From Phycisphaerae bacterium (GTDB taxonomy: Bacteria; Planctomycetota; Phycisphaerae; FEN-1346; JAACEH01): 64,000 nucleotides of DNA. This document shows, piece by piece, positions 1-8,857 of this stretch (the stretch's first letter is position 1; each line of letters opens with the position of its first letter). The translations under genes were made by a program, and so were the position numbers. The notes beneath the pieces were generated by a model. The model was not told where the DNA came from. It ran no database searches and saw nothing but the letters and a program-made list of their open reading frames with translations. Location: NCBI GenBank assembly GCA_012729015.1, contig JAAYDY010000105.1, forward strand, positions 123,851 through 187,850, given 5' to 3'.

Positions 1-672
1 GACGTGCTGCCCTGCGACGACGATTTCGCCCTGCCCGTGGCGCGGCTCGCGGCTTCTGTGTCGCAGCTGGTCATTGTCGCGAACCCGAATGCCCCGACCG
101 GCCTAGCCGTATCCATGGACGACTTCCGCCGCATCGCCCGGAGCATCCGCGGAGTGCTCGTCGTGGACGAGGCCTATGCCGACTTCGCCGACGCCACGGC
201 CATGCCGCTGGCCACGAGCGAACCCAATGTGCTTGTCATGCGGACCCTCTCGAAATCCTACAGCCTGGCCGGCCTGCGATTCGGCTACGCCGTCGGCTCG
301 GCCGAGTTGATCCATGGCCTCATGAAGGTCAAGGACTCGTACAACTGCGATGCACTGGCCATTGCCGCCGCTCGTGCCGCCCTCGACGATCAGGCATGGA
401 TGAAGCGGAATGTCGATCGCATCAAGACCGAGCGGTCGCGTCTTACTGCCGATCTCCGCAGCCTCGGCTTCACGGTCCTCGACAGTCGTGCGAACTTCGT
501 CATGGCCGGACCGCCCGACGGCGACGCCGAGGGGCTTTATCGGAAACTGAAGGAACGAGGCATCCTCGTCCGATACTTTAACAGGCCGCGCATTGACCGA
601 TTCGTTCGCGTCACAGTCGGCGCCCCCGAAGAAACGGATGCCCTGATGGCCGCCGTGAAGTCTCTGACATGA
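1..672 (+). CDS. hisC: Histidinol-phosphate aminotransferase, C-terminal part (start lies before the window)
   Basis: PLP enzyme that transaminates imidazole-acetol phosphate with glutamate in histidine synthesis, in the cytosol. About 223 residues are present, roughly the last two thirds of a normal 350-residue protein; the frame is open to the first base, so the gene is cut by the window edge. Visible class I/II aminotransferase marks are NPNAPTG, the VDEAYADF strand with the PLP-binding aspartate, the [15 protein letters not shown] segment with the Schiff-base lysine, and a C-terminal region with the conserved RVTVG stretch. The stop is only 20 bases before hisB, so the two are surely co-transcribed. 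Family assignment is firm because of the partner gene. Confidence 0.93.
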   Translation, partial: DVLPCDDDFALPVARLAASVSQLVIVANPNAPTGLAVSMDDFRRIARSIRGVLVVDEAYADFADATAMPLATSEPNVLVMRTLSKSYSLAGLRFGYAVGSAELIHGLMKVKDSYNCDALAIAAARAALDDQAWMKRNVDRIKTERSRLTADLRSLGFTVLDSRANFVMAGPPDGDAEGLYRKLKERGILVRYFNRPRIDRFVRVTVGAPEETDALMAAVKSLT

Positions 673-692
673 GGAAGACGAGGACCCGAGCT

Positions 693-1286
693 ATGGCAGA
701 ACAGCGAACCGCCGAGGTCAAGCGAACGACCGGCGAGACCGACATTACTGTGTGGCTGAACCTGGACGGCGCCGGCAAGGCCGACGTCGGCACGGGGCTG
801 GGGTTCTTCGATCACATGCTGACGCTGCTGGCTCGGCACAGCCTGATCGACATGAGCGTCAAGGCCGCCGGCGACCTGCACGTGGACGGGCACCACACCG
901 TCGAGGACATCGGCATTGTGATCGGCCAGGCGCTGGACAAGGCCCTCGGCAACCGCTCGGGCATCGCACGCTACGGGGCCGCCACCGTCCCCATGGACGA
1001 GACGCTCGCCACGGCCGCCCTCGACCTGGGCGGACGAGCGTACCTGGTGTACGACGCCCGCTATCCTGTCGATCGCGTGGGCGAATTCGACGTGGAGTTG
1101 ATTCGCGAATTTCTCATCGCGCTGGCGAACAACGCGAAAATGAACCTGCACATCCACGTGCCCTACGGCGTCAACGCCCACCACATCGCCGAAGGCGTCT
1201 TCAAGGCGCTCGCCCGGGCCCTGAGGCAGGCCGTCGAACCCGACCCGCGGGCCACAGGCATTCCGTCCACCAAGGGAGCACTCTAA
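693..1286 (+). CDS. hisB: Imidazoleglycerol-phosphate dehydratase
   Basis: Manganese enzyme that dehydrates imidazole-glycerol phosphate to imidazole-acetol phosphate, the substrate of the HisC encoded just upstream. The 197-residue product is the usual size of a monofunctional HisB. Metal-binding motifs are clear: FFDHML near residue 35, DGHHTVED near residue 63, and the second set [16 protein letters not shown] near residue 155. An in-frame ATG at 669 would overlap the hisC stop, but the ATG at 693 is preferred because GAGGA stands 8 bases before it and the protein then begins like other HisB proteins. No phosphatase domain is attached. Confidence 0.96.
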   Translation: MAEQRTAEVKRTTGETDITVWLNLDGAGKADVGTGLGFFDHMLTLLARHSLIDMSVKAAGDLHVDGHHTVEDIGIVIGQALDKALGNRSGIARYGAATVPMDETLATAALDLGGRAYLVYDARYPVDRVGEFDVELIREFLIALANNAKMNLHIHVPYGVNAHHIAEGVFKALARALRQAVEPDPRATGIPSTKGAL

Positions 1287-1305
1287 AACAGGAAGGCCAT
1301 CTGGA

Positions 1306-2679
1306 ATGACTACGAGACAAGCACCTTCGAACTGTAGTGCCAGAGACCGCCGAGGAGTCCTTCTGGCAGCGTTGCTGCTGACAGCGCCGGGCGTGCTGCT
1401 GATGACCACCGTTCGGGCACATGGCCGCGGGCCGTCAAAGGATGCCCCCTTTGTCGACGCCAAGGCCGTACGCGAGCGGTTTGACACTATCACGTCCGAG
1501 GACATGGATCTGCTCCGGAGCAAGAAGATACTCTTCCTGAGCCGTTCTTTCGGGCTCAACATCCGCGCGGGCCTCAACCAGTTGGCCAAGGAGGACAAGA
1601 AGTACGAGATGCTGTCCTCCTATGAGCGGTTTGACGTCCGCACCGGTGGAGGCGTGGGGGCAATTCCGCCCGACATCTTCAAGAGCAAGAACTTCGTGCA
1701 TTTCCTGGCCAGCGCCTGGCCTCCAACCAAGCGTTTTGAGGAACTGGTCGCGCTCATGTGCGAGCCGCCGCATCGATTCGGAAACGTAGTGGATGTGGTT
1801 GTCGTCATGCCCGATACGACCACAAGCCCCAAGGACTTCGAGGCTTCGGTGACCCCACTGGACGACCTCCGGGCCGACTTCCCCAAGACGCACATCATCT
1901 ACATGACCGCCGGCGTCCAGGGCAAGAAGTGGGAAGAACAGAACGAAAAGTCGCACGCCTTCAGCGAACTGGTGCGGCAGCGGTACAAGGGAAAGGTTCC
2001 GCTCTACGATATCGAGGCCGTGCTCTCGGACGATTTCCGCGTCGGCCACATGTACTGCCCGGAATACAGCAAGGACCCCGCCGAAGTGCATCCGAACCTG
2101 CCGGCAGGCGAGATCGCCATGGCCAAGGGATTCCTGCTGATCCTTCGTGACGCCATCCGACAGGACAGCCGAGCCCGCGCCGCATCCTCCAGGAAGGACG
2201 AAGGGTCCGACAAGAAGAGGGCCGCGACGCTTCCCGCCAATCATCCGGACGTGGTGGCCGTCAGAGCCATCCTCGATGCCAACGGACTGACCAAGCTGCC
2301 CTTCGAGGACGTCGCAGAGGTGCAAGACGGGCGGGTTGCCAAGCTCGTGCTGAATGAGGTGGGAATCACGCACCTTCCGGACGCCATCGGCAAGCTCACA
2401 TCGCTGCGGTCGCTCTTCCTCTATGGAGACCCTAAGCAACCTTATCCTCTGTTGAAGAGCATCTCTCCCGAAATCGGCAAGTGCGTCGAATTGCGAGAGC
2501 TTCTGATCAATCAGAACGACCTTGAGTCGCTCCCAGTCGAAATAGCGTCCTTAAGAAAGCTCACCCGGCTTTCCTTGGCTCACAATCGGCTTCACGATCT
2601 CGCACCCGAAGTCCTGACATGGGCAAGGAAACTCGATCCCCAGGGACTTCAGATGCAGGCGAAGACATCCCCTGACTGA
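1306..2679 (+). CDS. Secreted or membrane-anchored protein with SGNH-like region and C-terminal leucine-rich repeats
   Basis: 457 residues of unknown function. An N-terminal hydrophobic stretch (about residues 17-36) looks like a signal peptide or anchor. The middle (about 60-290) resembles an SGNH/GDSL-like fold: a KILFLSRSFG start, a VVVVMPDT strand, and a late HPNLPAGE segment where SGNH enzymes carry their D-x-x-H pair. The final 130 residues hold two or three leucine-rich repeats (ITHLPDAIGKLTSLRSLFL; LPVEIASLRKLTRLSLAHN). It begins 19 bases after hisB with GGAAGG upstream, so it is probably read with the his genes although nothing ties it to histidine. The catalytic assignment is weak; the LRR assignment is good. 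Confidence 0.8.
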   Translation: MTTRQAPSNCSARDRRGVLLAALLLTAPGVLLMTTVRAHGRGPSKDAPFVDAKAVRERFDTITSEDMDLLRSKKILFLSRSFGLNIRAGLNQLAKEDKKYEMLSSYERFDVRTGGGVGAIPPDIFKSKNFVHFLASAWPPTKRFEELVALMCEPPHRFGNVVDVVVVMPDTTTSPKDFEASVTPLDDLRADFPKTHIIYMTAGVQGKKWEEQNEKSHAFSELVRQRYKGKVPLYDIEAVLSDDFRVGHMYCPEYSKDPAEVHPNLPAGEIAMAKGFLLILRDAIRQDSRARAASSRKDEGSDKKRAATLPANHPDVVAVRAILDANGLTKLPFEDVAEVQDGRVAKLVLNEVGITHLPDAIGKLTSLRSLFLYGDPKQPYPLLKSISPEIGKCVELRELLINQNDLESLPVEIASLRKLTRLSLAHNRLHDLAPEVLTWARKLDPQGLQMQAKTSPD

Positions 2680-2776
2680 AACCATCGGGTGAGTCATTAA
2701 GTTCTCAAACCGGACGACGCCGGCCCCGGCGGTGCCCCTTGTCCCCCCTGGCACGGCGAAGGCGCCTGACCGGGCC

Positions 2777-5425
2777 TCACGGCAACGTGTGCCCCAGCAG
2801 TCGGCGCACGGCCATCATGTCGGATGCCGTCAGGGTGCCCGATCCGTCCACGTCAAATCGCACCCGCACGGAGCTCATCGTGGCTCCGGCGCTGCCCCGA
2901 GCCGCCAGAACGTCCGCTGCCGTCACCGCCCCCGACCCGTCAACGTCGCCTGCCAGGCAGGTGAACTGCCGCACGGTCGCGCCGCCGAACGGGTTGCCCG
3001 CAGTATCCTTCACCGAATCGAGCATCGTCATGGTGTACCGATCCGCATCCGGCAGCGCCGATGCGAACGTGACCGTCACCGTGCGGTAGTCTCCGGACAC
3101 AACCGTGGAGACAATCTGCGCCGACACGTCGCCTCCCGCCTGGCCGACCACGGTGAAGGCCGCCGGCGACACCGTCCCCGGGGCCACCGCCTTGCTGAAC
3201 CGCAGCTTCATCTGCGTCACGCCCGCCATCGGGCTGTGAACATACCCATCGGCATAGGCTATCTCGTATGTCGTGCCACCGTGCGTGCTCGCGATGGTCC
3301 ACTCCTCGACTTCTCCCGGGCCGGGTTTCTCTACGACGTAGATGTGTACAGCCAGGGGGCTGAAACTGTCCTCGAAATAGCCGCTCTCGGAGAGAAGCGT
3401 CCGCCCCTCGCCGTACACGGCAATCTGTGTGCCGAGAGCCAATTGATCGACGTTGAAACGCACCACCTCGGTCTGGGCCCGAATCTCTGCGGCAAAGACA
3501 TAGAGTTGGCCGTTGTATTCGCGGGTCATGATGTCCACACGCCCCCCGCCCGCTTCAACGTCGGTCACTTCCGTGTCGCACTCCTCCGGACCCAGAACCA
3601 CGGGCGTCAGCTCCGTAATCTGAGTCTTGAACTGAGCCATCACCGCGTAGTTCTCGCTCGGCGTCGGCTCGAAGTAGTGGAACCACTGGATGCCCTTGAC
3701 GCCGTGGATAACATTCGTCCAGCACATGTTCCTTAACTCGGTCGGCGTCGGCGCAGGCGTCCATGGGTAGTCCGGGGCGGAACGAATGTCGCAGGTCTCG
3801 ATCCACGTCATCGTCGGAATCAGGTTGTAGTTCCACCCGCGCAGCCGATCCACGGCCAGCAGCGAATCCTCCAGCGAGCACCATGTGTACCTCGTGGCGT
3901 ACTCGTACGGGTAGTAGTCGAACGCCATGACGTCGGCGCAGCAGGTCTTCCGGTCGAACGGCAGGTTGGTCCCCATCGTGACATTGTGACGATCGCTGTA
4001 CAGGAAGCAGTAGCTCTGGGCACGCTCCTGGTTCCAGTTCGGCTCCGGGCCGTGGGTGAAGCTGTAGCCGACGATATTCACCAAGTGCGGGTGGTTGCCG
4101 TCCAGTTCGTGGCACTTGTCGGTCCACCGCTTCACCTCGGTCGCCGGGATATACTCCGTTGCGCCGCCAAGATCCGGCTCGTCTTTCCAGTTCCACATGA
4201 ACATGGCCGGATGATCCTTCGTCGAGTTGACATACACGCCCAGTTGGTCGATGTCCACGGCCGTAGCGTGAACCCAGATGCCGCTGCCGGGCGGATCCTC
4301 ATAGATGTTGCTCGTGCGGCCGCCGGGCCAGTAGTTGCCCTGGGCCGGGCCGATCACCGGCAGCCCCACCGACGAGGCGCTGGCCACGTAGTTGATCCAG
4401 CCCGTCGGATTGTCCGGCACATTCCAGCCCTGCCCGTGAAGGCAGTTAATGTACGGCTGCCACTGGGCGAAGTAGTTCGTGTCCAGGCCCCACGGCGTCA
4501 CCGGGAAGAACGGCTGCCCGTTGCGGCACAGCGCGTTGTTCTCGTCGATGCCCACCGCCGCAATGCCGTCCTCGACCTTGATCCAGGTCTTGCTCGCCGT
4601 GCCGCGCACGGCGTCCGACGCGTCCCGAATCTCCACCAGCAGCGTATGCTCCCCGGCAAGCAGTTGCCGGTAATCGGCCGTGAACACCTCCTCGGCCTCC
4701 AGTTCCCCCACCTTCTCATGAATCACGGCGCCGTCCAGCCTGGCCACCAGCTTGTCCGTCGGCGACACGTTGTCGATCTGGCAATACACCTTCTGAGCAA
4801 TGCGAATGTGCGGCTCGGCCATCCACAGTTCCAGGTAGGCCTGCCCTCCCGTGTAGTTGACCTCAAGAATTGGCGCGTAGCTGTGATCGCCGTTGTCCCA
4901 CGTGTAGCACCGCCGCTCGTTGCCGCCATCGTTCGAGATACGCAGGCCAAGCACGTTGCCGTATTCGTACCCGGGACGATTGATGAACTCCCGGACCAGA
5001 GCCTTGACGTCGGCCGACTGCACCCAGGCCCCGGGCGTCCAGACCCCGCTGGTCCAGTTCACCACCGTCGCCGTCACCGGAAGATCGTACGGGACATAGA
5101 CAAACGACGCACAGTCGTCCTGGTCGACGAGGCGGATGTCGGCGTTCGATGTACCCGTGCCGGCCGTGTTGGCCACCATCCGGATATACGCCGACGTGAT
5201 CGTCGCCTGCTTGGGCACGTGGACCTGCCAGCGGAAGAATGTTCTGGCCGCCGCATTGCTGTACGGCACGCCTACCGTACTCAAGGTGTAGTTGTTGTCG
5301 GTCCCGCTGGAGTAAGTGTCGTCCCGTGAGCAGAAAACCGCATAGGTCTGCGTTCCTGCCCACGCCGGGAAGGCAACCGACAGCACGGCAGCCAACACGG
5401 TCGCCCGGAGTGCCCACAGTGTCAT
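2777..5425 (-). CDS. Large secreted glycosidase-like protein with CBM96/DNRLRE-type and dockerin domains
   Basis: 882 residues. After a signal peptide (about 1-23, ending AWAG) comes a beta-sandwich of the CBM96/disaggregatase-related kind (FFRWQVHVPK to PILEVNY, about 25-190). The centre looks like a TIM-barrel glycoside hydrolase (WGLDTNYF; WNWKDEPD; MAFDYYPYEY; IQWFHYF). It is followed by a beta-domain, an Ig-like SbsA-type domain and a type I dockerin-like tail with two calcium loops (DVDGSGAVTAADV and DVDGSGTLTASDM). The acid-rich WKDEPD could hold the acid/base residue, but family and substrate cannot be named. The ATG at 5425 is chosen over 5551 because GAGGG precedes it and the signal peptide starts there. 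In Planctomycetota such dockerins occur without cellulosomes. Confidence 0.88.
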   Translation of the reverse strand: MTLWALRATVLAAVLSVAFPAWAGTQTYAVFCSRDDTYSSGTDNNYTLSTVGVPYSNAAARTFFRWQVHVPKQATITSAYIRMVANTAGTGTSNADIRLVDQDDCASFVYVPYDLPVTATVVNWTSGVWTPGAWVQSADVKALVREFINRPGYEYGNVLGLRISNDGGNERRCYTWDNGDHSYAPILEVNYTGGQAYLELWMAEPHIRIAQKVYCQIDNVSPTDKLVARLDGAVIHEKVGELEAEEVFTADYRQLLAGEHTLLVEIRDASDAVRGTASKTWIKVEDGIAAVGIDENNALCRNGQPFFPVTPWGLDTNYFAQWQPYINCLHGQGWNVPDNPTGWINYVASASSVGLPVIGPAQGNYWPGGRTSNIYEDPPGSGIWVHATAVDIDQLGVYVNSTKDHPAMFMWNWKDEPDLGGATEYIPATEVKRWTDKCHELDGNHPHLVNIVGYSFTHGPEPNWNQERAQSYCFLYSDRHNVTMGTNLPFDRKTCCADVMAFDYYPYEYATRYTWCSLEDSLLAVDRLRGWNYNLIPTMTWIETCDIRSAPDYPWTPAPTPTELRNMCWTNVIHGVKGIQWFHYFEPTPSENYAVMAQFKTQITELTPVVLGPEECDTEVTDVEAGGGRVDIMTREYNGQLYVFAAEIRAQTEVVRFNVDQLALGTQIAVYGEGRTLLSESGYFEDSFSPLAVHIYVVEKPGPGEVEEWTIASTHGGTTYEIAYADGYVHSPMAGVTQMKLRFSKAVAPGTVSPAAFTVVGQAGGDVSAQIVSTVVSGDYRTVTVTFASALPDADRYTMTMLDSVKDTAGNPFGGATVRQFTCLAGDVDGSGAVTAADVLAARGSAGATMSSVRVRFDVDGSGTLTASDMMAVRRLLGHTLP

Positions 5426-5767
5426 GGCTCTCGCCCTCTCAACGGATTTCGAAATGGTTCGCAGCCGCCCACGCGCAGCGCCGGAAAGTGGAGGTTCCGT
5501 GAGAACCTCACCGCTATTATACCCCAGATTCGCCGACTCAGGACAATCCACGGAGAGAAACTTGCGGGTAATCCGGGGGCCGAACCAGCGTCATTCCAGC
5601 AGGCAGAACGCTTGCGGACAACGGGCGGCGCCGACAGAGGCGTTTCCGCCATCGCGGCGGAGATGCCTGACGATGGTCTTTGGAGCCGGAAGGTGACACG
5701 GCCAAATGACAGCCCCTCCCCGCCTCCGATAGGATGCAGGCGGCCGTCGGCGGGCGCCGACAGGCTG
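5426..5767. other. Intergenic stretch between two minus-strand genes
   Basis: 342 bases. The half next to the dockerin gene holds a perfect TATAAT on the minus strand and a hairpin in the presumed leader (stem 5491-5497 with 5503-5509, loop of five). Nothing else was recognised between about 5550 and the stop of the L,D-transpeptidase gene at 5768. Confidence 0.5.
5516..5546 (-). promoter_or_regulatory. Candidate promoter for the dockerin protein gene
   Basis: Minus strand: TATAAT at 5521-5516, with TTGTCC at 5546-5541 and a long 19-base spacer. Transcription would begin near 5509, exactly at a GAGGTTC/GAACCTC hairpin, so the message would carry a 5' stem-loop. Confidence 0.4.
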
Positions 5768-6916
5768 CTACGGCCGGGTTTCTACGATCTCGACCGTGCT
5801 CATCTCCGGCGTCATGAAGTCGTAAAGCTCTTCCACGTCCGAGTTAAGCATCCGGATGCAGCCCAGCGACACGCGCTGGCTGATGCTCTCGGGTTCGTTC
5901 GTGCCGTGGATGCCCAGGTGGTCGCCGAAGTCAATCCAGCGGGTCCCCAGTGGGTTCTGGGGGTCGCCCCCGGGCATCGGTTTCATGATGCCTCTCTGGC
6001 TCGGAGGTGGGCTGAATGCAGGATTCTCCAGTTTCTTCAGCACAACGTACTGCCCCGCCGGCGTCGAGTCGCCCCGACCGATGGCGACGCGGTAGGTCTT
6101 CACCAACACGTCCCGCAGCCACAGCTCCAGCACCACGTCGCTCTTGACCACCCGCACGCGGAACGGTCCCCTGACCACCTTCAGCTTCTGGCCGGCGTAG
6201 ATGGAGTCCGACGGAAGGCCGTTAATCCGCTGCACCAGGCGATACGGAATCGCGTATCGCCGCCCGATCGTGGACAGATAGTCCCCGCTCTGCACTTCGT
6301 ACAGCTCCGCCTCAGTCTCGCCCTCGGCGAGTTTCTTGCCCAGGATGGTCCGTTCGCTCACCGAAGCCAGGCACCCGGCGATCTCGGCGTATTGGGCAGG
6401 ATTCGGCCCGGCGGCCAACGCCTTGGCATACTGCCCTCGCGCCGCCACGAGCTTGCCTTCACGCTCCAGGCGACGCCCTTCGGCCAGAAGCACCTGGGCT
6501 GACGCCGACGCTTCGCCGCCCGTCGCCGCGCCATTGACCGGCGAAGGGGGCGTCTCCGTACCGACTGGCGACGTGGGGGCCTCTGCGGCAACCGGCGTCT
6601 GATTGCCGCTCGCCCCTGCGATCTCCGGCGTCATCGGCATCGGCTCGCCGTCGTCGGCCTCGCCCGAATCGGCACCGACCGGCGTCTGCGCGCCAAGCCC
6701 GTAGGGCGTCTGGACTTCCGTCGCGTCGGACGACGTCTCGGCGACCACTCCAGACGAGCCGCCGTCCTCGGAGAGCCATCCGAACAAGCGCACGGCACCC
6801 CAGACGACCACGGCAAGGCCAACCACGGCTGCCACGAGGCCGGCGATCATGCGAGTGCGGCGGCTGCCCGAGGACTTCCTGCGACTGGAATCATCACCGA
6901 ACAACAGGCTCGGCAC
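5768..6916 (-). CDS. Membrane-anchored L,D-transpeptidase (YkuD) with LysM domain
   Basis: 382 residues. It has one N-terminal membrane segment (MIAGLVAAVVGLAVVVWGA, about 23-41), a long low-complexity linker rich in Thr, Pro, Ala and Glu, a TPR-like stretch, a LysM domain (YEVQSGDYLSTIGRRYAIPY to YAGQKLKVV), and a C-terminal YkuD domain. The active site is seen as HGTNEP followed by SLGCIRM, that is the conserved His and the Cys nucleophile. Such enzymes cross-link peptidoglycan by 3-3 bonds or attach lipoproteins to it, outside the inner membrane. The GTG at 6916 is preferred to the ATG at 6940, because GGAAGGAG lies 6 bases before it. It supports a peptidoglycan wall in this organism. Confidence 0.93.
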   Translation of the reverse strand: MPSLLFGDDSSRRKSSGSRRTRMIAGLVAAVVGLAVVVWGAVRLFGWLSEDGGSSGVVAETSSDATEVQTPYGLGAQTPVGADSGEADDGEPMPMTPEIAGASGNQTPVAAEAPTSPVGTETPPSPVNGAATGGEASASAQVLLAEGRRLEREGKLVAARGQYAKALAAGPNPAQYAEIAGCLASVSERTILGKKLAEGETEAELYEVQSGDYLSTIGRRYAIPYRLVQRINGLPSDSIYAGQKLKVVRGPFRVRVVKSDVVLELWLRDVLVKTYRVAIGRGDSTPAGQYVVLKKLENPAFSPPPSQRGIMKPMPGGDPQNPLGTRWIDFGDHLGIHGTNEPESISQRVSLGCIRMLNSDVEELYDFMTPEMSTVEIVETRP

Positions 6917-7077
6917 GGCTGGCTCCTTCCACACGCACATTCATATTCTGGATGGTGACTCGGCAAGTCCGAACGGACTGCCCCACACGTTATCGGCAGC
7001 CCGAAGCTCACGGATTCGTTCTTTTCGAGCATCTTCTCACTTTCCGCGCGCCCCGTCAACACGGATCAACCCGGGCA

Positions 7078-7303
7078 TGGCAATTCAGGTGCACGTCATG
7101 TGTGTGGCTAGGGGTGGCACACTTCGGAGCGACGCCGTAAGCGGCGGCAAAGTGTGCGCCACGGGATGCCCTTTCGGCTTGGGCTCCGTCACACGACGCA
7201 CACTTTGGTCCGGACTCCGTCCGGCCTCCAAAGTGTGGCACCCCCCGTTGCTGCGGTGCGAGAGCCTTCCTACCTGCAAACGTGACATACACCCTGACAA
7301 TTC
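7078..7303. mobile_element. MITE-like element A with imperfect terminal inverted repeats and 9-bp flanking repeats
   Basis: The element proper runs from about 7087 to 7294. Its left end AGGTGCACGTCATGTGTG is the imperfect inverted copy of the right end (GGGTGTATGTCACGTTTG on the other strand). It is flanked by TGGCAATTC (7078-7086) and TGACAATTC (7295-7303), a 9-bp direct repeat with one mismatch. Inside the right end is CTGCGGTGCGAGAGCC (7251-7266), shared with the elements near 12.8 and 31.2 kb. The core (7111-7244) is a pair of inverted repeats headed by GTGGCACACTT and ending AAGTGTGGCAC. There is no room for a transposase; if mobile, it moved by an enzyme encoded elsewhere. Confidence 0.6.
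7124..7158. repeat. Palindromic cassette motif, copy 1 (GGAGCGACGCCG-yAAGCGGCG)
   Basis: GGAGCGACGCCGTAAGCGGC and the bases around it recur at 47157-47191 with only a few changes, there with no surrounding element ends. The motif forms a GCCG/CGGC hairpin. Confidence 0.6.
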
Positions 7304-7378
7304 GCCGCCACAAGCTGCTTGCGACTGCCCCGATGGGCATCCCTCCAGCGCCCTGGCGATGCCTCGGGCGGCAGTGCG

Positions 7379-7407
7379 TTGACTTTGACGCGACGGCGCA
7401 TTAGACT
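7379..7407 (+). promoter_or_regulatory. Sigma-70 type promoter for scpA
   Basis: TTGACT at 7379-7384, 17-base spacer, TAGACT at 7402-7407. The start of transcription would be near 7414, about 86 bases before the scpA ATG. Confidence 0.6.
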
Positions 7408-7499
7408 GCCGTCGTGTTGCATGCCCGTTAGCGCGTCCTGCCGCAACGGCCGTTCCGTGCGGCGGCGGGTTCCAAGATCCAGGCCACGAGCGTCTGCCC

Positions 7500-8660
7500 A
7501 TGACCTACCGAGTCGAACTCGACATCTACAACGGTCCGCTGGACCTGCTGCTGTACCTGATCCGCAAGGAGGAGGTCGAGATTGCCGACATTCCGATCAT
7601 GCGGGTGACGGAACAGTACATGGCGTACCTGGACCTGATGGAGTCGATGGACATCAACATCGCGGGGGACTTCCTCGTGATGGCGGCGACGCTCATGGAG
7701 ATCAAGAGCCGCATGCTCCTGCCTCGTCCCGAGCTGGACGCGGACGCGGGCGAGGCGCCCGAGGACGAGGAGGACCCGCGTCAGGAACTGGTGCGTCAAC
7801 TGCTGGAGTACAAACGTTTCAAAGAGGCAGCGCAGGATCTGGAAACACTCAGCGGCGAACAGGCACGCCGGTACGGCCGCCCGACTCCCGAGCTGGTGGC
7901 CGGCCCCGAGGAACAGCGATACGCCCTGGACCAGATGATGCAGAGCGTGGAGCTGTGGGATCTGCTGAACGCCTTCGCCCGCGTGATGCGCAGCATCAAC
8001 ATCGCTCCGACCGAAATCGTCTACGACGACACGCCGATCGAACGCATTGCCGAGCAGATTGTCGGCGTCATGTCCGAGCGCAAGACCATGCTGTTCTCGG
8101 ACTTGTTTCTTGGGCTCTTCGAGGGCCACGAGCAGGTCGGCCGCAGCCACGTCGTCAGCGCACTGCTGGCCATTCTCGAGTGCATCCGTCAGCGGCTGCT
8201 GGCCATTCAGCAGGACAGGGACTTCGCCGATCTGCGGCTCTTCTGGCGCGAGGGCAACGAGACGCTGGACTCCCTGGACCAGGCGGCGATGCGATCGGAG
8301 CCGGCCGTCAGTTCGCGGCAGGAGGCCCGCAAGGCCGAGAACTTCGAGCACCACGAGGGTCGCCTGAAGGACGAGATCCTGGCCGAAGACGCGCAGAAGA
8401 CCGAATTCGACGAGGAACTCGACGCCATCGCCGTTCCCGACGTGGAGACGTTCAAGCCCATTTACTCCGACGACGAGCTTCTCGGCCGCAAGACCGACGG
8501 ATCGGCCGATCAGCAGTCCGCCACCCCGTCTGCGACGGATTCCCCAGTTTCCGAAGAGAGCCCGGCAGCCCCCGCCGGCGAGGACGCCGCACCCGAGGCC
8601 GAGTTGCCCCCTACGCCGAAACCGGACGCTCCCCCTGCCGCCAGCGGGGATCCGGCCTGA
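7500..8660 (+). CDS. scpA: Segregation and condensation protein A with long acidic C-terminal extension
   Basis: Kleisin subunit that bridges the SMC heads in the chromosome condensation complex. The N-terminal region is typical (YNGPLDLLLYLIRKEEVEIADIPI, then GDFLVMAATLMEIKSRMLLP, residues about 9-80), and the winged-helix part near residues 190-245 (TMLFSDLFLG to ALLAILECIRQ) closes the ring. At 386 residues it is over 100 longer than common ScpA proteins: residues from about 260 form a charged linker and a Pro/Ala/Glu-rich tail that looks disordered. No scpB or smc is next to it. The start ATG is at 7500, with no strong ribosome site. Confidence 0.93.
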   Translation: MTYRVELDIYNGPLDLLLYLIRKEEVEIADIPIMRVTEQYMAYLDLMESMDINIAGDFLVMAATLMEIKSRMLLPRPELDADAGEAPEDEEDPRQELVRQLLEYKRFKEAAQDLETLSGEQARRYGRPTPELVAGPEEQRYALDQMMQSVELWDLLNAFARVMRSINIAPTEIVYDDTPIERIAEQIVGVMSERKTMLFSDLFLGLFEGHEQVGRSHVVSALLAILECIRQRLLAIQQDRDFADLRLFWREGNETLDSLDQAAMRSEPAVSSRQEARKAENFEHHEGRLKDEILAEDAQKTEFDEELDAIAVPDVETFKPIYSDDELLGRKTDGSADQQSATPSATDSPVSEESPAAPAGEDAAPEAELPPTPKPDAPPAASGDPA

Positions 8661-8685
8661 GTGCAAGCCAAAGGGGTGCATTAAG

Positions 8686-8761
8686 GTTTTGGGGAAGCAG
8701 GGGCAAGATGCCCCTGCCACTCATGGGCAGGATGCCCATGCCACGGTACGGTCCCCAAAAC
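8686..8761. repeat. Nested palindromes of the GGGCARGATGCCC family inside a 10-bp inverted repeat
   Basis: Two palindromes, AGGGGCAAGATGCCCCT (8699-8715) and ATGGGCAGGATGCCCAT (8723-8739), stand side by side. They are enclosed by GTTTTGGGGA (8686-8695) and its exact inverse TCCCCAAAAC (8752-8761). The same core recurs at 37.97, 60.5-60.6 and 63.9 kb. It could act as a transcription stop for scpA, but the lack of a T-run and the copies elsewhere suggest a repeat family. Confidence 0.65.
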
Positions 8762-8789
8762 GCTGATGCAACCAAACCCAAGTCGCCCA

Positions 8790-8818
8790 TTGGCACCCCA
8801 CAATACCTTGGATATAAT
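8790..8818 (+). promoter_or_regulatory. Sigma-70 type promoter for nrdJ
   Basis: TTGGCA at 8790-8795, 17-base spacer, perfect TATAAT at 8813-8818; transcription would start near 8825, about 33 bases before the ATG at 8858. Confidence 0.65.
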
Positions 8819-8857
8819 CCACGCAGGCCCCCTTTCCGTGGGCGTCCGCGGGAGTCT

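Noticed and set aside
8686..8761. Simple rho-independent terminator of scpA
   Set aside because: Two palindromes without a T-run, and copies of the same family in other gaps, fit a repeat family better; it may still stop transcription.
7319..8857. Extension of the nrdJ frame far upstream, over scpA
   Set aside because: The frame happens to be open, but the translation is Arg/Ser/Gly-rich noise; scpA occupies this DNA in another frame and a promoter precedes the nrdJ ATG.
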